From CALDTK01 sp965215215 (GTDB lineage: Bacteria > Bacteroidota > Bacteroidia > Chitinophagales > Saprospiraceae), in assembly GCA_965215215.1 (NCBI GenBank), contig OZ244043.1, forward strand, positions 2,232,001 through 2,296,000: a stretch of 64,000 bases of DNA, given 5' to 3'. The notes below the pieces were generated by a model. The model was not told where the DNA came from and searched no databases. It was given only the letters and a program-made list of their open reading frames with translations. Both the position numbers and the translations under genes were made by a program. Of this stretch, positions 25,966 through 35,026 are shown piece after piece. Positions within the stretch are counted from its first letter, which is position 1. Every line of letters begins with the position of its first letter.

Positions 25966-28227
25966 TTAGTTACGCGACGCTAGGTCGAAGCGATCTAGGT
26001 CCATCACCTTCGCCCAGGCCGCCACGAAGTCCTTAACAAACTTCTCCTTGGCGTCATCGCAGCCGTACACCTCGGCGATCGCGCGCAACTCCGAGTTGGA
26101 ACCGAAGATGAGGTCGACGCGCGAGCCCGTCCACTTCCTGGTACCGGTAGTGCGGTCGCGACCTTCGAATACCTGCTGATTGTCGGAAGTCGCCTCCCAG
26201 GTCGTGCCGAAGTCGAGCAGGTTGGTGAAGAAGTCGTTACTCAACGTCTCCGGACGCTCAGTGAATACACCGTGGTCCGACCCATCGTAGTTGGTGTTGA
26301 GCGTGCGCATACCACCCACGAGTACCGTCAGCTCCGGCACGGTGAGCGTGAGGAGCTGCGCGCGGTCGACGAGCATCTCCTCGGCCGTGGCCACGTGGTG
26401 CGAACCGAGGTAGTTGCGGAACCCGTCGGCGAGGGGCTCGAGGGCGTCGAAGGAGGGTACGTCCGTCTGCTCCTGGGTGGCGTCGACGCGACCGGGGTGG
26501 AAGGGGACACTGACCTCGCGACCGCCATTCTTGGCCGCTTCCTCGACACCGGCGTTTCCAGCCAGCACGATCAAGTCGGCCATCGAAATCTGCTTGCCGC
26601 CCTGCTGCGCGCCGTTGAACTCACGCTGGATGTTGCCGAGCGTATCCAGCACCTTGGCCAGTTGGTTCGGGTTGTTGACCTCCCAATCCTTCTGCGGAGC
26701 GAGGCGGATGCGGGCACCGTTGGCACCCCCGCGCTTGTCGGAGCCGCGGAAGGTCGAGGCCGAGGCCCAGGCCGTAGACACGAGCTCTGGAATGGAGAGG
26801 CCCGCGGCCAATATCATTCGCTTCAACTGCGCGATTTCGGCGTCGCCGACCAATTCGTGCTCCACCTTCGGCAGGGGATCCTGCCAGATGAGCTCTTCCT
26901 GCGGTACATCCGGACCGAGGTAGCGGTCGATCGGACCCATGTCGCGGTGCGTCAGCTTGTACCAAGCGCGCGCGAAGGCATCCGCGAAATCCTCCGGATT
27001 CTCGTGGAAGCGACGCGAGATCTTTTCGTAGGCCGGATCCTCCCGCATCGAGAGGTCGGTGGTGAGCATGAAGGGCTGGTGCGTCTTGTTGGGGTCGTGC
27101 GCGTCGGGTACCGTACCGGCCCCGCCGCCGTCGACGGGTCGCCACTGCCAGGCGCCGGCCGGACTCTTGTACTTCTCCCACTCGAAGCCGAAGAGGTTGT
27201 CGAAGTACTTGTTGCTCCACTCGGTCGGCGTGCTCGTCCAGGCGCCTTCGAGGCCGCTGGTAATCGTGTTCTCGCTGTGGCCGCTGCCGAGGGTGTTCTT
27301 CCAGCCGGTGCCCTGCTCCTCGATGCTCGCGCCTTCGGGTTCGTGGCTCACGTACTCGCCCGGATCGGCGGCGCCGTGTGTTTTACCGAAAGTGTGACCT
27401 CCGGCGATGAGGGCCACCGTCTCCTCGTCGTTCATGGCCATCCGGCCGAAGGTCTCGCGGATGTCGTGCGCGGCCGCCTTCGGATCGGGCACCCCGTCAG
27501 GTCCCTGCGGATTCACGTAGATGAGCCCCATGTGCGAGGCGGCGAGCGGATTCTCCAGCTGGCGATCACCCTCGTAGCGCTTCACGCCGAGCCACTCGGT
27601 TTCGGGTCCCCAGTACACGTCGTCCGGCTCCCAAACATCCGCCCGGCCGCCGGCGAAACCGAAGGTCTTGAAGCCCATCGATTCGAGGGCCATGTTGCCG
27701 GCCAGCACCATGAGGTCACCCCAGGAGAGACTGCGTCCGTACTTCCGCTTGATCGGCCAGAGCAGGAGGCGCGCCTTGTCGAGGTTGGCGTTATCGGGCC
27801 AGCTATTAAGCGGTGCGAAACGCTGCATGCCCGCACCGGCGCCACCGCGACCGTCCTGGATCCGGTAGGTACCCGCGCTGTGCCAGGCCATCCGGATCAT
27901 AAACGGTCCGTAGTGCCCGTAGTCGGCCGGCCACCAGGCCTGCGAGTCGGTCATAAAGTCGCGCAAATCTTGCTTCACCGCTTCGAGGTCGAGCGACTTA
28001 AACGCCTCCGCGTAGTCGAAGCCCTCGCCCATCGGGTCGGTGAGCTCGGAGTGGAGGCGTAAAATGTTCAAGTTGAGGCGATTAGGCCACCACTCGCGGT
28101 TCGATAAGCCACCCCCCGCGGTGTGTTGGATGGCGCCGCCCATAAAGGGGCACTTGCTCACATCGTCGTTGACGTCCCAGACGGGGGTACCGGCTACTCC
28201 TTCGCCGTTCGGTTGCTTGTCTTGCAT
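25966..28227 (-). CDS. katG: Catalase-peroxidase KatG
   Basis: A 753-residue haem enzyme that destroys H2O2. The N-terminal domain has the distal triad region RMAWHSAGTYR (Arg-Trp-His), the YVNPQGPDG loop with the Tyr of the Met-Tyr-Trp adduct, and the proximal haem ligand in ALIAGGHTFGKTHG. The C-terminal domain is the non-haem duplicate (SDKRGGANGARIRL, then GTTWEATSD). Length is typical. It ends in a strong terminator and appears monocistronic. No OxyR or Fur gene is adjacent. Confidence 0.98.
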   Translation of the reverse strand: MQDKQPNGEGVAGTPVWDVNDDVSKCPFMGGAIQHTAGGGLSNREWWPNRLNLNILRLHSELTDPMGEGFDYAEAFKSLDLEAVKQDLRDFMTDSQAWWPADYGHYGPFMIRMAWHSAGTYRIQDGRGGAGAGMQRFAPLNSWPDNANLDKARLLLWPIKRKYGRSLSWGDLMVLAGNMALESMGFKTFGFAGGRADVWEPDDVYWGPETEWLGVKRYEGDRQLENPLAASHMGLIYVNPQGPDGVPDPKAAAHDIRETFGRMAMNDEETVALIAGGHTFGKTHGAADPGEYVSHEPEGASIEEQGTGWKNTLGSGHSENTITSGLEGAWTSTPTEWSNKYFDNLFGFEWEKYKSPAGAWQWRPVDGGGAGTVPDAHDPNKTHQPFMLTTDLSMREDPAYEKISRRFHENPEDFADAFARAWYKLTHRDMGPIDRYLGPDVPQEELIWQDPLPKVEHELVGDAEIAQLKRMILAAGLSIPELVSTAWASASTFRGSDKRGGANGARIRLAPQKDWEVNNPNQLAKVLDTLGNIQREFNGAQQGGKQISMADLIVLAGNAGVEEAAKNGGREVSVPFHPGRVDATQEQTDVPSFDALEPLADGFRNYLGSHHVATAEEMLVDRAQLLTLTVPELTVLVGGMRTLNTNYDGSDHGVFTERPETLSNDFFTNLLDFGTTWEATSDNQQVFEGRDRTTGTRKWTGSRVDLIFGSNSELRAIAEVYGCDDAKEKFVKDFVAAWAKVMDLDRFDLASRN

Positions 28228-28378
28228 GGGGGATTGATTTTGTACAAACGTATGCGTCGCCCGCCTAAAGGCTCGCTCGCGGGGCTTGGCTTCACAGGAG
28301 AAATATCAATGCGGCTTTCGCCAAAACGTTGTGCGGGTTGCCCGGATTTGACAAACTACGGGCTAGGGTATCGGGCGC

Positions 28379-29257
28379 TCATTCGGCCTGGATGACGATT
28401 TCGACGCGTCGGTTCGCCTGGCGTCCTGTTGCGGTGGAGTTGCTGTCGATCGGTCGGCTTTCGCCAAAACCGCGGGCGGCGGTCTCGACTTCGCCCAGGC
28501 CGAAACAATCATCCAGAAAGTCGAGAACAGCTTGCGCTCGCCGCGTTGATAGATCATCGTTGTACCGCTCCGATCCCTGATCGTCTGTGTGTCCGTGCAC
28601 TTCGAGTCGGTCGAATTCGTACGTCCGCAAGCGGTGGCAGAGGGTATCGAGGGCGAGCAGGGCGCCAGTCGTAAGGGTGTCTGCGTCGGAGGCGAAGAGG
28701 GTGGAGGAGGGCAGCGTTACGAGGGGCCGCTCGCCGGGCGGGTAGCAAGCTGCCGAGTCGGTGGCGATGCGCTCGCAGCTCAGCGATAGTTCGTAGATGG
28801 TTGGATAGCCGTTGAAATACCAGAGTTTGGCGTCGTGGGCGCCAGCGCTTAGCTGCACGGTGTCAATTTCGAGGCGGCTCTGGTGTGCCCCGTCGTTGTC
28901 GACGACGACGGCCGAATCGAGCCAGAGTATTGAGCCATCGTCGGAGCTGAGCCCCAGTTGGTAGCAGCCCGCCTCACGTACTTCCAGGGTGCTGAAGAGC
29001 ACCATTCCGAATCCGGCCGCTCGATCGATGCCCGGAAAGTAGCCTTCCGTATCGTACGTATTGGGAATGGCGAGTGAGTCGAGACGGAGGTCGGTGAGTA
29101 CCTCGAGACCCTCAATGTGCGGACCGTATCCTTTAGGAATATCATCGACCTCGAGCCGGTATGCGGTACCGACGAAGGGGGCGAAGGTGTGGGTTTGGGC
29201 GAGGGAGTCAGTTAAGCCCGCGTACACTAGGCAGGCGAGCAACACGGGTAAGCGCAT
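28379..29257 (-). CDS. PA14-like + OmpA-family envelope protein
   Basis: A 292-residue exported protein: signal peptide MRLPVLLACLVYAGLTDSLAQ, a PA14-like sugar-binding beta domain (YQLGLSSDDGSILWLDSAVVVDNDG, about residues 40-165), then an OmpA peptidoglycan-binding domain (VHGHTDDQGSERYNDDLSTRRAQAV and GFGESRPI...NRRVEIVI, about residues 185-290). Predicted role: tether in the periplasm or outer membrane that binds peptidoglycan and a glycan. It has a word copy at 28457 and another in the spacer toward katG (28314). Confidence 0.82.
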   Translation of the reverse strand: MRLPVLLACLVYAGLTDSLAQTHTFAPFVGTAYRLEVDDIPKGYGPHIEGLEVLTDLRLDSLAIPNTYDTEGYFPGIDRAAGFGMVLFSTLEVREAGCYQLGLSSDDGSILWLDSAVVVDNDGAHQSRLEIDTVQLSAGAHDAKLWYFNGYPTIYELSLSCERIATDSAACYPPGERPLVTLPSSTLFASDADTLTTGALLALDTLCHRLRTYEFDRLEVHGHTDDQGSERYNDDLSTRRAQAVLDFLDDCFGLGEVETAARGFGESRPIDSNSTATGRQANRRVEIVIQAE

Positions 29258-29326
29258 AGATGGGATCCGGTTGATGCTCGAAACGAGGTACGCGAATCCA
29301 AAATTTCACAGATCGCTACCGCCCGT

Positions 29327-30733
29327 TTAACCCTGAAAGATGCCGCCGGCCTTTTCCACTTCGCGGCGTATTCCATCGTGGATATCACTCCAGCTTATCA
29401 CCTCCTCGCGGCGAGCTAGTGCGCGTAGGCAGGCGTACTGGACCACGTTGACGATATCCCCGCCAGCGAGTTCGTAGGCGGCGGCGCGGACGGGGATCTC
29501 TGGATCCGTACCGAGTCGTGCCGGCTCCGGTAAAATGGTGCGCCACAGCTGTTCCCGGGCCGCGCGCTGCGGGAAGGGGAATCTTACGACGGTGTTGAAG
29601 CGACGCAGGAAGGCAGCGTCGATGTTGGATTTGAAGTTGGAGGCAAGGACGACCAGGCCGGGGTAGTCTTCGATGCGCTGCAGGAGGTAGGAGACGCCCT
29701 GATTTGCGTGTCGATCGTTGGAGCTCTTCGTTTCGGTTCGTTTTCCGAAGAGGGCGTCTGCCTCGTCGAAAAAGAGGATGTACTCGCCGCGCCTGGCCCG
29801 CTCGAAGAGCTTGGCGAGGTTCTTCTCCATTTCGCCGATCCACTTCGAGACGACCATCGAGAGATCTACCCGCAGCACCGTTCGGCCCGTCTGCTTACCG
29901 AGTAGAGTCGCCGTCAGGGTCTTCCCCGTGCCGGGCGGCCCGTAGAATAGCGCCCGGTAGCCGCGTTTCAGCTTGGCGGCCATTTGCCAATCGCTGCGCA
30001 AGTGGGTGTCGTAGGCGAGCCAATCTTGGATGTCGCGCAGTCGCTCGTGTACTTCCTTTTCGAGCACGAGATCTTTCCAGTCGAGGTCCGTCGTTAGCGG
30101 CCGGGCGGGGAAGTTCGGTCCAAAGCGTGGGGGCTGGCCCGGGCCCACCGTCAGCAAGTGCAGGTACTCTTCGCTGAACATCAGCTTGCCGCTAAAACGG
30201 GGTTCGCCGGGCGGTACGACCTCGAGATCGATTACCCCTCGTTGGGCAAACCAGTGGGTTGGCGAGAGTAATTGGGCGACCTCGGCGCGTGCGGCCGGGT
30301 CCTCGCCAGCGAGCAGGAAGAGCGCCATCTCCCCCGTCGGTAGCACGTAGCGCCCGTCGCGTGATTTGGTGCCGCCGATGGCGGGGAAGTCCTGCGACTC
30401 CGGCAGGGCGGCGGCGATGGTCTCGCCGAGGAGGGCGGGGTTGAGGTGGGGGGCGAGGGCGAGGTGGAGGAGGAGGAGTTCGGGTTGGGAAAGTCTAGCT
30501 TTCTTCAGGCTTTCGGCGAGACGATGAGCGCAGAGCGCATCGAAGGAGGGGGCTCGAAGCGGCGTAGAGGCATCGGGGCAGAGCGCCCGAGCGAGGCGCC
30601 ACTGAATGTATTCGGACAAGGGGATGAAGGAGAAAAAGGGCAGGGCGGGGGCACCCGCACGGGGGGGACGGCCTACGTGGGGTGGCGTATGCCTAGTGAA
30701 GGAGTTATTCCTACTGCCTGAATCTATCGACAT
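29327..30733 (-). CDS. eCIS-associated AAA+ ATPase (Afp15-like)
   Basis: A 468-residue protein with an N-terminal helical region and one AAA+ module: Walker A in FYGPPGTGKTLTATLLG, Walker B in ILFFDEADALFGKR, sensor 1 in LVVLASN and an Arg finger region (LRRFNTVVRFPFP). In the Afp/PVC injection systems this ATPase is needed for assembly or disassembly and is the last gene, as here. It is downstream of the 397-aa cargo candidate (gap 19 bases) on the same strand as the structural genes. Confidence 0.9.
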   Translation of the reverse strand: MSIDSGSRNNSFTRHTPPHVGRPPRAGAPALPFFSFIPLSEYIQWRLARALCPDASTPLRAPSFDALCAHRLAESLKKARLSQPELLLLHLALAPHLNPALLGETIAAALPESQDFPAIGGTKSRDGRYVLPTGEMALFLLAGEDPAARAEVAQLLSPTHWFAQRGVIDLEVVPPGEPRFSGKLMFSEEYLHLLTVGPGQPPRFGPNFPARPLTTDLDWKDLVLEKEVHERLRDIQDWLAYDTHLRSDWQMAAKLKRGYRALFYGPPGTGKTLTATLLGKQTGRTVLRVDLSMVVSKWIGEMEKNLAKLFERARRGEYILFFDEADALFGKRTETKSSNDRHANQGVSYLLQRIEDYPGLVVLASNFKSNIDAAFLRRFNTVVRFPFPQRAAREQLWRTILPEPARLGTDPEIPVRAAAYELAGGDIVNVVQYACLRALARREEVISWSDIHDGIRREVEKAGGIFQG

Positions 30734-30752
30734 AGCTTAAATACAAGTAGTC

Positions 30753-31946
30753 TCAAAAGGAAAACTCCACACCCCCCGACACAACAAAATGCTCCGAGCG
30801 CAAAAAGGTAGGAATATCCAGAATGGACTTATGCATCCACTTACTTTGGATCTCATGCTGCACTTCTCCGGAATCCACGTTAAAGTGGAGCTTCATGTAA
30901 TTTCCGTCGGCTAGCTGCTTCTGGATGGAAAGCAGGATGTCGCCTCTACGAACGAAGTCGTAGATCTCATTGTAGACTTCGTCTCCACCTTGCTGGTACG
31001 TACTGTTGCGAATGGGGATACCGGTCGCGATTCTAAGCTTTGCAGCGATGTCCCAGCCGAAGGCTCGGGCGTCGATGCCGCCGCCGGCCGAATCGGCCTG
31101 ATCGCCGCCGTCGGCGAGAAATTGGTAGAGGCTGGTATCGTTGAACATGGAGAGGGTTACGCCGTGCAGCGTAAAACCAACAATGCCTACTTGCTGCGCT
31201 TCGAGGTCGTCGAAGGTGCCCCGTGAACCGCTTACTTTCGTAAATCTACTGCCTGCGAAGACGTTGTAGGACTCCGTCCCGAAACCGAACACGGCGGTTA
31301 GATCCTTTCGGTCACTCAACGTAGGTACGCCGTAGCGGATACGTGGCCCAGCTACCTTTTGGGTGCGACCCTGTAGAAACAGGTTGAGCGGTAGCTCAAG
31401 GAGTCGAACGCTCGTTTGGGGAAGCGAATCTGCGCCCGGAACGATGGGAAATAGATTCGGTAGGGGGCGCTTGGTTTTTGGCTGAGCAGTGGGTGGCGTC
31501 GCCGCCCGCGCGCTCTGCGAGAAGATGTTAGGAGGGGAGAAGCCTAAGATCTCCTTGAGTCTTGGGCGTTCGAATAGGTCCCGGCCGCGCGGCTTGCCGA
31601 GATGTAGGGTGTAGTTGCTCAAGGAAGGATTCTCACTTAACGCGGTACTCAAATCTCGCTGAAGAAATCGCTTGTCGAACTTCAGGTGGGGCGGCGTGAG
31701 CTGTCTGGTCAGTGGACTCAGTGGACCTTCCGGAGACTGGGCGGTAGATCCATTGGATGCAGCATTCGAACGCGTGACCGCTCCGAAAGCACGTGCCGCA
31801 CGCCGGCGCGGTCCGGAATGAGATGTGAAAAAGGGGGGGGTGCGGCCCTCCCGCAGCCCTACTGTCCAAGCGCCGAAGCCCGCGAAAAATGGCGCCGACG
31901 GCTTGGAATCGACGTGCGCTGTTACTGTGGTTTGAACTTCCTTCAT
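30753..31946 (-). CDS. Candidate eCIS effector; C-terminus resembles polymorphic toxin type 23
   Basis: A 397-residue protein between the ATPase and the rest of the injection-system operon. The N-terminal 45 residues are disordered and carry PFF twice (residues 19-21 in SAPFF and 38-40 in TPPFF), as in the other cargo candidates. A 170-residue C-terminal domain of alternating strands has GFGTESYNVFAG (about residue 226) and SMFNDTSLYQFLADGGDQADSAGGG (about 265-288), reminiscent of the ND..DGGD..RTAA block of polymorphic toxin type 23 proteins common in Bacteroidota. This resemblance is by eye and tentative. No DUF4157 domain, signal peptide or membrane helix is seen. Function of the toxin domain is unknown. 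Confidence 0.7.
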   Translation of the reverse strand: MKEVQTTVTAHVDSKPSAPFFAGFGAWTVGLREGRTPPFFTSHSGPRRRAARAFGAVTRSNAASNGSTAQSPEGPLSPLTRQLTPPHLKFDKRFLQRDLSTALSENPSLSNYTLHLGKPRGRDLFERPRLKEILGFSPPNIFSQSARAATPPTAQPKTKRPLPNLFPIVPGADSLPQTSVRLLELPLNLFLQGRTQKVAGPRIRYGVPTLSDRKDLTAVFGFGTESYNVFAGSRFTKVSGSRGTFDDLEAQQVGIVGFTLHGVTLSMFNDTSLYQFLADGGDQADSAGGGIDARAFGWDIAAKLRIATGIPIRNSTYQQGGDEVYNEIYDFVRRGDILLSIQKQLADGNYMKLHFNVDSGEVQHEIQSKWMHKSILDIPTFLRSEHFVVSGGVEFSF

Positions 31947-32085
31947 TAGCCCCCTAAGCTAAGTCAGACGAACGAGGCTCGGTGCGGATGTAGGCTTCCC
32001 CTAAGCTATTACAGAGGAGTGCGTACGATAGCTGGAGTTCTGGAGGATACGGGAGGGTTGACTGCCGAATCCTTGTGGGCGCCCC

Positions 32086-33613
32086 GTGGGGGAATTACCT
32101 TCCATACTCGTGGACCTAGCCAGCAAACACCGCTCAAAGTCGAGCTCGACTAGAGCTACGCATTCGACGACTCCCTTCTTTCGAAAGCGATCGACCCGCC
32201 CCACGACCGTCGCTGCCGTTCAGGCCAAGTTGCGCGTAGCGTCGAAGTTCAGTCCCGCCGAGCGAGAGGCCGATGCCGCGGGAGCCACAGCGACTACGTA
32301 CGGGGTGGGGCTCCCCCTCGGCGCCTTCCAATGTCGGCACAGCGGCTGCCGAACCGAACGTCGTAGTCGAATTACCGGGGGGTAGCGGAGCTGCCCTACC
32401 GAAGAAAACTGCCGTACGCATGGAGCGACTGCTGCGGGCAGACTTCTCGCAGGTCCGTGTTCATACCGATAGCCGTGCTCAACGGAGTGCCGAGGCAATC
32501 GGAGCCCTGGCGTATACGCACGGGCGAGACATCTATTTTGGCCCGAACGAGTACCGGCCTCGCTCCCGCACGGGCGATGCGCTGCTCGCGCACGAGCTGA
32601 CGCACGTTTTGCAGCAGCGAAACCACCTGCGGGGCCCCGCCGTCCAGGCCAAGAGGGGAAAGGCTGAACCTAAAGCAAAGCCGGTCGAAGTTGATCGGCG
32701 GCTCATTTCTTGGGACTCTATAAAAAGATTCTTCAATTTCAAGGACGATCCACCAAAGGAGAGTTTCGGCGAGTTGGACAAGAAAATAAAGAAGACCTAC
32801 ACTTTAGGTCCTGGTCTTAAAAACCACAAGGCGGGGAAAGTCAAGATAGAGCAGGCCCTGTACAGCGTGTTTGTCACGATGGTGACCCAGAAGTTGATTC
32901 GCGTGAATTTACCCAGCTCCGCCGATGTCGTACTCGAGTTAGGATCTGGGGGCGGAGGATCCGTGGTTTATAACGTAACGTACGTAGATATGAACCTAGT
33001 AGTAACCTACGTGGGGCCTGCCCGGCGGGTTAAAAAGCTCAGTTCGACACAGGAGAAAACCTTGGAGAAGCGGCTTGAAAAAGTTGGTATCAAATACAGC
33101 AAGATTTATTCAAAAGATCAACAGGCCGTTTATAGAGTCTTGAGTAAACTGTCGGACGTGGAGCTCGAGCAAATTCGAAAATTGACGGTCAGAGGGGTTG
33201 CCGATCCAGCAGATATGGCGCACGGGGATGCGGCTGGCGATTATGACCCGAACGAGCACGTTATTAGCCTATTAACCGGACCAGAAGCCGACGATAGTTC
33301 GCGGGTGTATGAGGAGGGAGGATCTCTCGAACTTGCGTCCGTTCGGGAGGAAATCATGCTTCATGAGCTTGGGCACGCGATGGACGATCGAGGTGAAAAG
33401 AAGTCTAATTTGAGCAGTAGAAAAGCATTTAAGGAGGCCGCAAGGGCCGATAAAATTAAGTTAGGTAATAAGATCAAAGGCGGAATTACTGAGTATAGCA
33501 ACACGACTGCAAAAGAGCTATTCGCTGAGACGTTCATGATGTTCAAAGCGCGTCCTACCGTGCTCCAAAAGCTAAGGCCAAACCTGTATAAATACATGCG
33601 AGCTTTACCGTAG
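32086..33613 (+). CDS. DUF4157 effector with anthrax-lethal-factor-like metallopeptidase domain, frameshifted
   Basis: Reads against the operon. Frame 1 (from GTG 32086) encodes a leader with TTPFFRK (PFF at residues 30-32) and VQAKLRVASKFSPAEREADA, the DUF4157 start. The rest, from 32273 in frame 2, encodes DFSQVRVHTDSRAQ, IYFGPNEYRP and the zinc site LAHELTHVLQQ. A +1 shift is needed between about 32275 and 32390, plausibly in the GGGG/CCCCC run near 32305-32320. After a linker of unknown fold, the C-terminus has HELGHAMDDRG and, 45 residues on, EYSNTTAKELFAETF. This matches the catalytic HExxH and distal Glu of anthrax lethal factor (ATLF) peptidases. Predicted eCIS cargo that cleaves host proteins. 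Low G+C: 21 of 60 bases at 33061-33120. Confidence 0.8.
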
Positions 33614-34082
33614 CGCTCGACGCTTACCCCGTGATCTAGTCCTTGGATGGAACCACACGTGCGGCCTCGAGTCTAACACCTTGCTCGCCTAAGAGCGTGT
33701 CTAGACATCTCTAGGGTAGAATACCGACACGTATGAATGTAACCGGTAAGCCGCCAGCGCGATCTCGGGGACATGATTACCACATCGTACCTCTCCGACC
33801 TCGCAGACGGCGGCCACGTCGGCCGGGAGGCCGACGCCGCGCGGGAGGGCTACTGCCCGCGGATCGTGCGGCGCTCCGACTTCGCAGTCGCCAAAACGCT
33901 CGGGGACAAGCGGTTCGGACCGCTGCCGAATCATCAGACCCCTAACTCCTTAAATACGCTCTCAGTTGAATAAATTACGTGGATCGATAGGGTCTATAGA
34001 TAATAATTATTGATTGATTGTGTATAAATATTATAGTGTTTACATTATTTTGTAAACCATCGCTTTATTATGTTATTCAAAT
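33614..34082. other. Noncoding stretch with GC-rich island and AT-rich tail
   Basis: Lies between two convergent cargo genes. 33735-33935 is GC-rich with several short overlapping frames, none recognisable. 33960-34080 is very AT-rich and includes a weak hairpin GTTTACA-TTATTT-TGTAAAC (34038-34057) just downstream of the 307-aa gene's stop, a possible terminator. The abrupt composition changes suggest a patchwork of insertions. Confidence 0.5.
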
Positions 34083-35006
34083 TTAGCGATCGGGGGTCTT
34101 GCTATGGATATCATGAATTTCGTATTCTACGTCATAGAAGTGCCATGAGCTAGGGAATGAGAAGAATTTTTGAGATACATGTATAGCTTGTGTAGCTACA
34201 GTCATGGCTAATCTTGCGGCGTAAGGACTCTTAGTGCGATTTCCGTCTTGAATGGCATTATGGAGTCTGTTATCGTAAGCATTTTTGAAGCTGAATTTCT
34301 TAAGGTTTCCGGTGTTGTAGTTGTACCTTGTCGCTGCAAATTTAGCTAGTACCGTTAGGCCATCCCATTCGTTCCCGAAGTGTAATTTAGCTTTGCGCTC
34401 TGACCTCTTTAGTAGTAGTGCAACTGCATACATAGCAGATTCTCCTGTTTTGAAATCAACAATTGTCTTTTTTAACTCCACTCTTCTGGACTTTTTCCAC
34501 TTTATCATCTTGTAGGCACTCTTTTCTCTTGAAATATCTATACCGTCAATAACCACTGATCTACTCGCTTTGCCGTTCAAGCCTTGGCCATTCTCCTTTA
34601 GCTTTTCTTGACTAATCTTCTTCAGCTCCTTACGATGTCCGTAAAAAGATTCAGCCCCGGCAACCCAGGAGTCAATTGGTTTTTTGCCAATCCAAAGACT
34701 CACACGATGGTTTTCACGCAATAGGTTTACGGCTAAGAACCCCGGATCGAGATCTGTTTTCTCCGCTACCAAAGCAACAGCAGCAACGAACTTAGGATTC
34801 TTCTCTAAAGTAGCATCCAAACTCTTTCTACCCCTCGAGGATGCTCTTTTGCCCCAAGTTTTAGGAGCTTTGTCGGCAAACGTATCGTCTGGCGATTTGT
34901 AGAACCCACTTTTAGTGAAGAAGGGCGGTCCAGTCGCTCCTTTTTTCGCGTCAGCTACGTTCTTGTCACTCGCAGTAGTCTTCGGTTTGGGAATGAGTTG
35001 TTTCAT
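34083..35006 (-). CDS. Candidate eCIS cargo, 307 aa, possible lysozyme-like fold
   Basis: Starts at the ATG at 35006 (MKQLIPKPK); the frame extends to 35144 but that part overlaps the tape-measure gene. The leader is Lys/Thr-rich and contains GPPFFTK (PFF at residues 28-30), shared with the other cargo candidates. The body is basic and helical: ALVAEKTDLDPGFLAVNLLREN looks like the start of a lysozyme/transglycosylase-like domain with a candidate Glu, and WDGLTVLAKFAATRYNYNTGN a later core helix. This fold assignment is weak. The gene is AT-rich (21 of 60 bases G/C at 34441-34500, versus 47 of 60 at 52141-52200 in the sheath gene), suggesting recent acquisition. Confidence 0.72.
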   Translation of the reverse strand: MKQLIPKPKTTASDKNVADAKKGATGPPFFTKSGFYKSPDDTFADKAPKTWGKRASSRGRKSLDATLEKNPKFVAAVALVAEKTDLDPGFLAVNLLRENHRVSLWIGKKPIDSWVAGAESFYGHRKELKKISQEKLKENGQGLNGKASRSVVIDGIDISREKSAYKMIKWKKSRRVELKKTIVDFKTGESAMYAVALLLKRSERKAKLHFGNEWDGLTVLAKFAATRYNYNTGNLKKFSFKNAYDNRLHNAIQDGNRTKSPYAARLAMTVATQAIHVSQKFFSFPSSWHFYDVEYEIHDIHSKTPDR

Positions 35007-35026
35007 CGGTTCGATTAGATAATAAC

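Noticed and set aside
26272..28062. 596-aa plus-strand frame over katG
   Set aside because: Shadow of katG; no domain recognised.
30632..30640. LPFF in the AAA+ ATPase leader as a cargo motif
   Set aside because: Context differs (ALPFFSF in a longer folded region) and the ATPase is not cargo; noted as a caveat to the PFF finding.
33733..33973. Short frames in the GC island, one beginning like an IS5 transposase (SYLSDLAD)
   Set aside because: Similarity lasts only a few residues, with no DDE core and no inverted repeats; kept as unidentified sequence.
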